DNA of 59,513 nucleotides from Gemmatimonas sp. (lineage in GTDB: Bacteria > Gemmatimonadota > Gemmatimonadetes > Gemmatimonadales > Gemmatimonadaceae), in contig PNKL01000015.1 in assembly GCA_013822425.1 (NCBI GenBank), forward strand, positions 1 to 59,513, read 5' to 3'. The notes under the pieces are model-generated. The model made no database searches. It was not told the DNA's origin and saw nothing but the letters and a program-made list of their open reading frames with translations. Shown here piece after piece: positions 40,849 through 47,898 of the stretch. How positions within the stretch are numbered: position 1 is the first letter of the stretch; each line of letters starts with the position of its first letter. The translations under genes were made by a program, and so were the position numbers.

Positions 40849-42111
40849 TCAGGCGCTGGCGGGGCGATGTGTTTTCTGGCCGATTTGCGGCGTGGTGTCC
40901 ATTCGTGGTGTCCGTTCAACCGACACCAAACCGGCAGCGGTGAGGCTGCCTCGGCTCGCCAGCGCGGCGCGCAGCGTGACGTCATCGGCCCGCTGATAAC
41001 ACTTGAGGATGGTCTGCGCCGACTTCCACCCGCCCAACTGCGCCAGATCGCGCAGCGGTGTGTTCTTCAGTTCGGTGGCGAACTTCCGCCGCAGACTGTG
41101 CCAGCCTCGTCCCGGCTCCGGCTCAATTCCTGACAGGGTCTCGAGCCGATCCCACCAGGTACGCGCCCGATGGCGGGAAACGGGCTGCAACGGGCGTTCT
41201 GGCGCCGGGAAGACCCATCCGTCGCCAAGGTGCGCCCGCTCGCGGCGGGCGCGCTTGAACCACTCAACTGCCTGAACTGACAGCGGCGTCTCGTGGGCAG
41301 AACGCAGCTTGTCACTTTCCGCACGCCAGCGCACGCGCGCGTTGTCGAGATCCAAGTCCGACCAGCGGAGTTGGAGGACTGCCCCGACCCGATGCCCCGT
41401 TTCGTGCACGGTCATCAGGAGCAACGGGCAAAGTGGCGATACTCTGGGTGCCACCGCCAACATCTTCTCAAATGCCTCGGCGACCAGCACCGGGCGTCGG
41501 ACACTGGCGTCCGTCGGATAGGGCAACTTGTCGAGCGGATTCCGCTCGAGGAGCTGCTTGCCGGTCCCATCCCCGGCCTGCGTGGCCCAGTTGAGCACGG
41601 CCCGCATGAACTTGAGGTCCTGAACGATCACGCGGCTGCGGACCTCACGCCTCTCCGGCTTCTGATGCTCTTGGGGAGCCTTCCGAGGCCGCAAGTCGCC
41701 GTTTTCCCGCCGCCAGACAATGAAACGGTCCCAATCGCGGCGGGAGAGGGTCATCAACTCCCGACCGAGGCCCCAGCACTCGCTGAAGCGCTTGGCTGCT
41801 CGTCGGTCGTGACCCTGCGCGCTCTTGCCCTTCTGTGGTGTGACTTCGCGTAGGTAGATGTCAAACAGCATCCCGAGTCGGAGGGCGCCTGCGGGCACCG
41901 TGCGGTGCCCGCGCAGCGCCGACGCCGCATTCTCAGCCGCCGTTTTGGCGGCCTCGATGTCCCGGTGCCCGAGGGCCACGCGGGTGCGGCGTCCGGCCTC
42001 CCTGAACTCCAGGAACATCCGACCGGTCACGGGATGGGCAAAAGCCCGCACCCGATTCCGGCCGCGCTCGCCGGTGGCAAAGCTCCAATGCGTCGGTGGT
42101 CGTCGTGTCAT
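40849..42111 (-). CDS. int: Tyrosine recombinase (integrase) of the island
   Basis: 420 aa. An N-terminal arm-binding region (about 1-75) precedes a SAM-like core-binding domain (about 80-200) and the catalytic domain. Catalytic residues: R241 (ETGHRVGAVLQLRW), H338-x-x-R341 (WHSLRRKF), W362 (LGGWKS) and the nucleophile Y372. The ATG at 42111 overlaps the upstream stop (TAATG), so it is co-translated with the HTH gene. It should recombine the 45-bp att sites to insert or excise the island at tRNA-Ile. Confidence 0.95.
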   Translation of the reverse strand: MTRRPPTHWSFATGERGRNRVRAFAHPVTGRMFLEFREAGRRTRVALGHRDIEAAKTAAENAASALRGHRTVPAGALRLGMLFDIYLREVTPQKGKSAQGHDRRAAKRFSECWGLGRELMTLSRRDWDRFIVWRRENGDLRPRKAPQEHQKPERREVRSRVIVQDLKFMRAVLNWATQAGDGTGKQLLERNPLDKLPYPTDASVRRPVLVAEAFEKMLAVAPRVSPLCPLLLMTVHETGHRVGAVLQLRWSDLDLDNARVRWRAESDKLRSAHETPLSVQAVEWFKRARRERAHLGDGWVFPAPERPLQPVSRHRARTWWDRLETLSGIEPEPGRGWHSLRRKFATELKNTPLRDLAQLGGWKSAQTILKCYQRADDVTLRAALASRGSLTAAGLVSVERTPRMDTTPQIGQKTHRPASA

Positions 42112-42533
42112 TACGGGGATTCTCTGGAAGCGCCCGCACTGGCACGAACAACCTGCTCAGCCTTCGCGCCTAGAAGATGCACGCGAGCCGCCGGTGCTGC
42201 CACTTGGCTGGGCTTCACGGGCAAACTTCGCCGGACGATCCGCCACGCGCGACCGCGCCCCGATGCCAGGATGATTCCTTGGCGGGCGAGGCGTCGAAGG
42301 TGAGCAGCGCTATACCCGGACTCCGCCGCGGCCTCTGCCAACGTGAGTGACCGATCAGGCGACTCGACCTCAACGGCGTCAAGGTCCGCGATGAACTGCT
42401 CGCACAGTGCGCCGCCCGACACGTGCGCCTCAACTGCGCGCAGAACGTCCGCCGTCGCTCGCCATTTTGCGATCAGTTCCGCGCGGCTCATCGGACGCGG
42501 TCGGTCCTGTGGACCTCCGGCAGGCAGATGCAT
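42111..42533 (-). CDS. Small HTH protein, probable excisionase
   Basis: 140 aa from ATG 42533, which overlaps the stop of the MerR-like gene (TGATG); ATG 42542 is an alternative. A winged HTH in residues about 75-115 (SLTLAEAAAESGYSAAHLRR, then GRAWRI) matches the MerR/excisionase class. The first 60 residues are helical. Its position directly upstream of and overlapping the integrase suggests a recombination directionality factor. The basic C-terminus may also bind DNA. Confidence 0.72.
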   Translation of the reverse strand: MHLPAGGPQDRPRPMSRAELIAKWRATADVLRAVEAHVSGGALCEQFIADLDAVEVESPDRSLTLAEAAAESGYSAAHLRRLARQGIILASGRGRAWRIVRRSLPVKPSQVAAPAARVHLLGAKAEQVVRASAGASRESP

Positions 42534-43447
42534 CAGGCCCATTCCGACAGCACCTCGTCGACTTCCTGCTCGACACGCCACTCCGTCCACTCTGGACATA
42601 CGACTCCGTCCAAATGCCGCCGAATAGCCTCGCGCGCCTCCAGGGCTGCAAAAGGGGCCCAGAGCGTGCGGTCGCTCGTCCGCTTGAGCGCATAGGATTC
42701 GCCGTGTGTGAGTAGGTCTGTGCGATGGAGTGCTTGTTTCATTGCCTCCACGGCGGCCTTCGCCTTCGCCTTCTTTTCCGCCTCGACCGCGGCGTGGTGG
42801 CGATCGAGTATGGCGGTGCACTCCGCCTCGATCAGTCGGAGCGGAACGCCGATCCGCGCATGCTCCGCCAGGTAGCGTTCCACCTCCGCGCAGATCGCGG
42901 ACGGCTCTCCGATGACGCGAAGTCGAATCATCGCTACACAGGTATCCAGCGCCGTCTTCTCCTGCCTCGCTGCCTCGGCCAGTTCCGCCTCCTTTCTCGC
43001 CGACGCGGCACGTGCCTCCGCATCAGCCCGGGCTGCTGCCGCACGGTCTCGCTCCAGTGCGCGGGCGGCATCCTCCCGCGCGCGCAATTCCTCGCGATAC
43101 TGCCGAATCTCCTGACGGCGAGCGATTTCAGCACGCGTCACATCGAGATTCGCCTCGGCGTTCGCTCGTCGTGCCTCCCACGGTGGAACGACAGCGGGGG
43201 CGCGTGCGGCCTGCTCGGTCTCCCGGGGAGGCACCGAGCCCTCATGAGGCTGATGCGAAGCCGCGTCAGCCTGCCTTGCTCCACCAGCGCGCAACCGTTC
43301 AACCGAGGACCGTCTGAACCGCCGCTGACCACCCGGCGTCCGCTCTCCCACGAGTCGTCCCTGCGCCTCGTATCGTCGGACCGTTTCGGGCGCCACGCCA
43401 AGCTCGCGGGCCGCCTCGCTCACGGTAAGAAAGTCATCTCTAGACAT
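42533..43447 (-). CDS. MerR-type HTH protein with long coiled coil
   Basis: 304 aa. Residues 1-52 are a MerR-like winged helix (LTVSEAARELGVAPETVRRY, then GGQRRFRRSSVERL). A proline-rich linker is followed by an uninterrupted Ala/Arg/Glu coiled coil (about 95-170). The last 130 residues are helical, with no known effector domain. The layout resembles plasmid partition or replication accessory proteins such as KfrA more than metal-sensing MerR; that likeness is by architecture only. It lies between ssb and the HTH/integrase pair. Confidence 0.7.
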   Translation of the reverse strand: MSRDDFLTVSEAARELGVAPETVRRYEAQGRLVGERTPGGQRRFRRSSVERLRAGGARQADAASHQPHEGSVPPRETEQAARAPAVVPPWEARRANAEANLDVTRAEIARRQEIRQYREELRAREDAARALERDRAAAARADAEARAASARKEAELAEAARQEKTALDTCVAMIRLRVIGEPSAICAEVERYLAEHARIGVPLRLIEAECTAILDRHHAAVEAEKKAKAKAAVEAMKQALHRTDLLTHGESYALKRTSDRTLWAPFAALEAREAIRRHLDGVVCPEWTEWRVEQEVDEVLSEWA

Positions 43448-43490
43448 TCTTCACGTTTCCGGAGATTGCTGCAAATCCGCCCTTCCGATG

Positions 43491-43895
43491 TCAGAAAGGC
43501 GCGGGTGCGGCCTGGGCCGGTACTGCCCGGTCGTCGGGCGCCTTGCGCGGCGACAAGAGCACCACCTCGCGAACGTTCACCTCGGCGACATGGTGTGTAC
43601 GGCCCTCCTTATCGTCGTACTGCCGGTATTCAAGTCTCCCTTCGACAAACACCTTGTCACCTTTCCGCGCGTAGCTCTCCATGATGTCGGCAAGTCCAGC
43701 ACCATCCGCCGACCGATTCCACGCGATGCATTTGTGCCACTCCGTGCGCTCCTGTCGTTTGCCGGAGGCATCATCCCACTGGCGGCTCGTTGCGATCGAG
43801 AACTGCGCGACCTTCGTTCCAGCTTGGGTTGTACGGACTTCGGGGTCGGCACCGAGATTTCCGATTAGCGACACCCGGTTCAGACTGCGGCTCAT
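43491..43895 (-). CDS. ssb: Single-stranded DNA-binding protein of the island
   Basis: 134 aa from ATG 43895. The OB-fold pattern is clear: SLNRVSLIGNLGADPEVR, then FSIATSRQW, WHKCIAWNR, KGDKVFVEGRLEYRQY and VNVREVVLL. It ends in PAQAAPAPF and keeps the terminal Pro-Phe, but lacks the acidic DDD tip that recruits host repair proteins. The tail is only about 20 residues. A private SSB next to a rolling-circle Rep fits an element that exposes single strands when it replicates. Confidence 0.92.
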   Translation of the reverse strand: MSRSLNRVSLIGNLGADPEVRTTQAGTKVAQFSIATSRQWDDASGKRQERTEWHKCIAWNRSADGAGLADIMESYARKGDKVFVEGRLEYRQYDDKEGRTHHVAEVNVREVVLLSPRKAPDDRAVPAQAAPAPF

Positions 43896-43932
43896 AGCGA
43901 CTCCTGAGAGAGTTGAGTTCGTTCGCATACGG

Positions 43933-43968
43933 GCGCACTTCGCCCGTCAAGTCGCGGGCGAAGTGCGC
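43933..43968. other. 14-bp perfect hairpin between rep and ssb
   Basis: GCGCACTTCGCCCG (43933-43946) is exactly complementary to 43955-43968, with an 8-base loop at 43947-43954. It sits in the 127-base gap between the Rep and SSB genes. It could be a terminator/attenuator or a replication origin structure for the HUH protein. Confidence 0.7.
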
Positions 43969-44022
43969 AACCCGCCTCCTTCCCGCGCTCCGGTGCATGG
44001 CATCGCGGAGCGCGGCGATCGG

Positions 44023-44742
44023 TCATGGAGGACGGCTGTCGACCGCTGCGAGGAGCGGGAGTGACGTCAGATCTGGAAACGCTCCGCCCAGGTCGATCTC
44101 TCCACCCTTCGCCACGTATTTCGCGCAGTAACCACTCACGCTTCCGATTGAACGAGGCGTCTCGAGTCGAGCGAATCCGCGACCAATGTCCAGCCACTCT
44201 GCCTCCCAAACGCGGCGGTCTGCGCATGCGAGGCGATCGTCGGCCCGTGCCAGGCGAGCCGCACCAACGAGCGCGTGATAGTGGATGACGCCGCGCCGCT
44301 GCAATTCCAGGGCACGAATCCAGTAGACACCGCTTTGCCGCTTGTACCAGCGCGCGCCGTAGAGCGACCGGCTGAGCTTGCTCGCCCAGACGCGGTAGCG
44401 TTTGTCGGCCGCCTCCGGATGCACTTCCTGAGCGAATGTGAACGTGCCAAACCACGACCACGGGTAGCGCGCCAGAAACGCGCGCCATGCGTCAAGCAGC
44501 ATGTTGTGCCGCACCTTGGAAGTGTCTTCCGGGGGCGCTGCCCCCGGACCCCCGGAGAGCCTTTGATTGGGGCGCACCCGGCAGGCCGCATTGCACCCGC
44601 CGGATACGTCCCCCGCATCCCGTTGCCGGTCTGCGCCCGCGTAGCTCGGGAGGCTCTCAGGAACCCGTCTACACACCGCACAGCGTCGCGCTTCAGCGAC
44701 AGCTGCTGCCTGTTGAATGCTCGTCTTCGTCTCCGACACCAT
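44023..44742 (-). CDS. HUH-type rolling-circle replication initiator (Rep)
   Basis: 239 aa from ATG 44742; the next codon is GTG and fits better behind the AAGGAGGT site, so either may be used. Motif 1 is WFGTFTF (98-103). Motif 2 is H154-Y155-H156, the metal-binding HUH. Motif 3 is Y205-CAK-Y209-VAK, with candidate catalytic tyrosines and lysines. A Cys-rich N-terminus (CAVC) may bind zinc. Such proteins nick one strand at an origin and start rolling-circle replication. No helicase domain follows, so host helicase is needed. Confidence 0.8.
   Translation of the reverse strand: MVSETKTSIQQAAAVAEARRCAVCRRVPESLPSYAGADRQRDAGDVSGGCNAACRVRPNQRLSGGPGAAPPEDTSKVRHNMLLDAWRAFLARYPWSWFGTFTFAQEVHPEAADKRYRVWASKLSRSLYGARWYKRQSGVYWIRALELQRRGVIHYHALVGAARLARADDRLACADRRVWEAEWLDIGRGFARLETPRSIGSVSGYCAKYVAKGGEIDLGGAFPDLTSLPLLAAVDSRPP
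44528..44548. other. 9-bp perfect hairpin inside rep
   Basis: TCCGGGGGC (44528-44536) pairs perfectly with 44540-44548 around a GCT loop, within the Rep coding region (a Gly-Pro-Ala-rich stretch near residue 65). In several rolling-circle replicons the nick site lies inside rep; here that is only a possibility. Confidence 0.55.
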
Positions 44743-44856
44743 GCACCTCCTTCGTCGATGCCTCGAGCATTCCGCCGACAACCAGCCTGATCCCGACCCG
44801 CACGACGACGGAGGTACAGCGTCGAAATCCCGATTTGCCTGCCACCGGTTACCCAA

Positions 44857-45051
44857 CTACTCGTCTTCTTCGTCCGAACCGTCGGGCTCATCGTCGAGTG
44901 CGACCAGATCATCCTCTGAATCGGACACGTCGTCGTCGGACTCAACCGTCTCGTCGTCGAGCAGGTCATCAAGCACGGATTTCACGTCGTGCAAGGCGGC
45001 GCGGAGTTCTTCGCACTCCGCCGCGAGTTCAGCGCGCGTTGGGCGTGCCAT
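44857..45051 (-). CDS. Small protein with coiled coil and acidic tail, 64 aa
   Basis: ATG 45051 lies 8 bases after a GGGAGG ribosome site. The first half is a helical segment (ELAAECEELRAALHDVKSVL). The second half is nearly all Asp, Glu and Ser. A GTG three codons upstream overlaps the preceding stop. No family is recognised. It is strongly negative and could mimic DNA or bind the basic HTH/Rep proteins coded beside it; this is inference. Confidence 0.6.
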   Translation of the reverse strand: MARPTRAELAAECEELRAALHDVKSVLDDLLDDETVESDDDVSDSEDDLVALDDEPDGSDEEDE

Positions 45052-45056
45052 CGAAA

Positions 45057-45338
45057 TCACCTCCCGTAGTCTGCTGATGTCATCGCGCGCCGGACGACGC
45101 GCGGCAAAGCAATGCTCCTCCTCTGCGCGAAGCGCACGAGGTCACGCAGGGTAATTCGGCGAGTTCCGAGCACTCTCCGAGTCCGCAGGGCCCCAGTGGT
45201 GACCCACCGGTGCACGACTTGGCGAGAGCGACGAACCAGCGCGGCCGCCTCACCTAGTGAGAGGAGGTCATCTGCGTAGAACGCCTGAGCGCGGTGATCG
45301 CCGCTGCGTCGATGATTACGCGTTGTCAGGTTGGCCAT
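45057..45338 (-). CDS. Small HTH DNA-binding protein (MerR/excisionase-like)
   Basis: 93 aa from ATG 45338. The HTH reads LLSLGEAAALVRRSRQVVHR then WVTTGALRTRRVLGTRRITL, the usual helix-turn-helix plus wing of excisionase/MerR proteins. It is the first gene of the minus-strand mobility module and faces a divergent regulator. A TTGGCCA direct repeat (45331-45337 and 45341-45347) covers its start codon and may be its own or its rival's operator. Confidence 0.72.
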   Translation of the reverse strand: MANLTTRNHRRSGDHRAQAFYADDLLSLGEAAALVRRSRQVVHRWVTTGALRTRRVLGTRRITLRDLVRFAQRRSIALPRVVRRAMTSADYGR

Positions 45339-45347
45339 GATTGGCCA
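45331..45347. promoter_or_regulatory. TTGGCCA direct repeat at a divergent promoter
   Basis: TTGGCCA at 45331-45337 and again at 45341-45347, three bases apart; each contains the palindrome TGGCCA. They straddle the start of the small HTH gene. Confidence 0.4.
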
Positions 45348-45392
45348 CTTTACCAGGATGCCTGTTCAGGAGACAATCTTTTGCGGCAAGAC

Positions 45393-45407
45393 TTGACGGA
45401 GCGTCAA
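45393..45407. promoter_or_regulatory. Inverted repeat over the ribosome site of the island regulator
   Basis: TTGACG-GAG-CGTCAA is a perfect 6-bp inverted repeat ending one base before ATG 45408. It contains the GGAG ribosome site. A protein bound here, or an RNA hairpin, would block translation or transcription of the regulator. Confidence 0.5.
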
Positions 45408-46430
45408 ATGCGGCGTCTGAAGCACGCCGCAGATCCGCTGGTTCCTATGTCGCAGGACCGTCTCCGGGCCGCATTTGAGCAAAGCCCGTATCGGGGTAAG
45501 GCGGGTGGTGCTGCCCTGGCGCGCGCCTTGTCGTCTGCCCTCGGGAGACCCGTCAGTCGGCAGTGGATTCACGATCGAGTGCGGCGCTGGGAAGATGGGT
45601 CTTGCCGGCGTAGCATTCGAGCTGGCCTCGCGAAGCTGCTTGGCGTTCCCGACAAGTGGCTAGCAGGTGAGCCTGTTCCGCTGCCCCTGATGGCGTTGTT
45701 TCTGCTGGGGGAGCCCATCGTCGGCTTGGACGAAGCCGACAGGGCTGCCCTGCAAAACGGCCCTTCAATTGGCCCGCGGCTTCAACTTGCGGCAGAGAGG
45801 CTTCTAGAGAAGTGCGTTAACGCCTGCAATCGTGACCTTCAGCGCCTCAACATCGAAGCCAACGCAGCAGAGCCGAGCGAACCTTTCGATCCTGCAGAGC
45901 AAGTCCGCGAGGATGTTCGCAACTACCTTGCCACCGCCATATTCGCGCTTACATCCGCACGCTCTTGGGGCGCAGCACTGCTTCGATCGCGGGAAACTGA
46001 ACGGAAGCTGACCGTCGCTGAGCAGAAGGCGTTGCTCGATGGATCATGGGCTGCGGCAAAGCCGACAGCCCTCTCAAGGGCAGAGATCGACGCGTCACTG
46101 CTACTGCTGCGCGGGTTCGAGGCTATTCTGCAGCCGTGGTTTGCCGACGAGGAATGCCTGAACTATCGGCGGCTACGCGAGGTTCTCATCGGCGTACGGG
46201 GAGTTGTCGCGACGATTGCGAGCAACTGCCTTCGGCCAACGATGGTTCGCCGCAGCAGCGGGCACCCCGTCAGCTTGGCTGATCGATTCACTCCACTGGC
46301 GGTGCTTAGATGGCGAAACGATGGGATGGCTGAGAAGTCTAAAGAAGACGCCTACACGCCAGAAGTCGCCCAGAGCGAAGGCAGATCCTTGCAGGACGTC
46401 GGATCGGTGACCGATGAACGCGAGAAGTGA
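45408..46430 (+). CDS. Island regulator-like protein with N-terminal HTH
   Basis: 340 aa from ATG 45408, chosen because GGAG lies 6 bases before it; ATG 45447 is possible. Residues about 15-75 resemble a phage-repressor HTH (LARALSSALGRPVSRQWIHD, then RAGLAKLLGVPDKWLAGEP). The remaining 260 residues are mostly helical without a known domain. It is divergent from the mobility operon, the usual place for a CI-like master repressor. No protease/LexA-type cleavage residues are evident. Confidence 0.62.
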   Translation: MRRLKHAADPLVPMSQDRLRAAFEQSPYRGKAGGAALARALSSALGRPVSRQWIHDRVRRWEDGSCRRSIRAGLAKLLGVPDKWLAGEPVPLPLMALFLLGEPIVGLDEADRAALQNGPSIGPRLQLAAERLLEKCVNACNRDLQRLNIEANAAEPSEPFDPAEQVREDVRNYLATAIFALTSARSWGAALLRSRETERKLTVAEQKALLDGSWAAAKPTALSRAEIDASLLLLRGFEAILQPWFADEECLNYRRLREVLIGVRGVVATIASNCLRPTMVRRSSGHPVSLADRFTPLAVLRWRNDGMAEKSKEDAYTPEVAQSEGRSLQDVGSVTDEREK

Positions 46431-46734
46431 TGGACGATCGGTTCGCCACTTAGCGCCGGCTCCGTCCTCAAGTAGACAAACACGACAGTTCGCGGCTTTG
46501 GTGAGAGTCGATCGAGGGAATTCGATCCTCCCACCCACGGCCCGTTTGTCCTTTCTCGGGACAGCGAACGGGTTCAAGTCGCGTTTGAGAACCTCGTCAA
46601 GGCCGAGCAAGTCGACGAAACTACGGAGTTCCGTCGGGTGAGCCGTGCAGCATACTTGCGTTTAGACGGCCTTCTTCCTAGATTAGTCCGTTCGAATATG
46701 CTGCTAACAGTAATACTATCAACTAGTTAGAGAC
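46431..46734 (+). promoter_or_regulatory. Gene-free region with candidate promoter for the AAA/subtilase pair
   Basis: No convincing gene. A/T content rises sharply toward the end. TTGCGT (46656-46661), a 17-base spacer and TAGATT (46679-46684) make a reasonable sigma-70-like promoter about 50 bases before ATG 46735. Confidence 0.4.
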
Positions 46735-47898
46735 ATGACGGACGATTTCGAGGTAGTTTCTACTGATTTAGCCCATATGGCCAGGCTCGCCCTGCTCGAG
46801 CGATCCACGGACGTGCGTCTCTTCGCGGCACGTCTTGTGCGCAAGTATCGAAAGACCCACCCGGAAATCGCTTCTGAACTCGAGAAGTACCTTCGTGTGC
46901 GTCCCGAACGAGGGTTCTCTCCTCTCCGAGACTCGACCGCAACCGCTCCCGCCGGAACTGCGGAGACGACCTCCAGTCCTCAAGACAGCGACTCTAGACT
47001 CTCACTCCTACGGACGGAGGACCGGAGTGGAGCCGTCACGGAGCCGATCCTCGCCCCGGCGCTGAGGGAGATGATCGATCAACTGCTGAAGGAACGGTCG
47101 AGTGCAGAACGGCTCGCGTCGCGCGGATTGGTGCCCGCTGGTTCGGCGATATTCGTCGGACCTCCTGGGGTCGGCAAGACGCTCACGGCGCGTTGGATTG
47201 CATCGCAACTCGGACTTCCGTTGCTAGTGCTTGATCTCGCTGCGGTAATGAGCAGTTATCTCGGCCGAAGTGGAACGAATCTGCGGTCCGCATTCGATCA
47301 TGCGAGGCGGGTTCCATGCGTACTTCTTCTCGATGAGATTGATGCGATCGCGAAGAGGCGCAGCGACGAGTCAGACGTTGGCGAACTGAAGCGCCTGGTC
47401 ACTGTGATCATGCAAGAGGTTGATGAGTGGCCATCCACTGGTCTCCTACTCGCTGCCACTAATCATCGTGAGCTGATAGACCCAGCACTCTGGCGTCGAT
47501 TCGACCTCATCCTCGAGTTCCCCCTTCCGGGTCCTGAGGAAATCCAATCGGCTATCGAACGGTTTGCCGGTCGCGACGGGCATGAGTTCGGCCCGCTTAT
47601 GCCCGTGCTCACTTCAGTACTTGCGGGCATCTCGCTGAGTGATGTTGAGCGCGCCATTCATCGGATACGTCGCGGACTTGCTCTAGGCCGACAGTTGCCG
47701 GCCGATCTGGTGGAAGATCTGATGCGTGAGACTGCGAGACCAGCAGATCGCCGCTCGCGGATAGAGCTGGCCATTCGACTCAGCGAGTTGGGGGCAATTT
47801 CGCAGCATCGCGTGTCCGAGCTCACAGGGGTGAGTCGAGACACTCTTAGGAAATATCAGCGCGACGGTGGACCGGAGAAACCGCGAGACGAGCGATGA
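46735..47898 (+). CDS. AAA ATPase of an IetAS-like defence pair
   Basis: 387 aa. A helical N-terminal region (1-110) precedes one AAA domain: Walker A GPPGVGKT (142-149), Walker B VLLLDEID (D200, E201), sensor AATN (N243) and arginine finger region ALWRRFD (R254/R255). The C-terminus adds a short helix-turn-helix-like segment (ISQHRVSELTGVSRDTLRKY). Its stop overlaps the subtilase start (ATGA), so the pair is made together. AAA plus S8 peptidase pairs are known as IetAS, tied to plasmid incompatibility/stability and later to phage resistance. Confidence 0.85.
   Translation: MTDDFEVVSTDLAHMARLALLERSTDVRLFAARLVRKYRKTHPEIASELEKYLRVRPERGFSPLRDSTATAPAGTAETTSSPQDSDSRLSLLRTEDRSGAVTEPILAPALREMIDQLLKERSSAERLASRGLVPAGSAIFVGPPGVGKTLTARWIASQLGLPLLVLDLAAVMSSYLGRSGTNLRSAFDHARRVPCVLLLDEIDAIAKRRSDESDVGELKRLVTVIMQEVDEWPSTGLLLAATNHRELIDPALWRRFDLILEFPLPGPEEIQSAIERFAGRDGHEFGPLMPVLTSVLAGISLSDVERAIHRIRRGLALGRQLPADLVEDLMRETARPADRRSRIELAIRLSELGAISQHRVSELTGVSRDTLRKYQRDGGPEKPRDER

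Noticed and set aside
43892-44488. 198-aa minus-strand frame overlapping rep
   Set aside because: It shares bases with the HUH Rep in another frame; only the Rep frame carries motifs and a ribosome site.
46173-46610. Minus-strand 145-aa frame behind the island regulator
   Set aside because: Mostly antisense to the regulator, no ribosome site and no recognisable motif.
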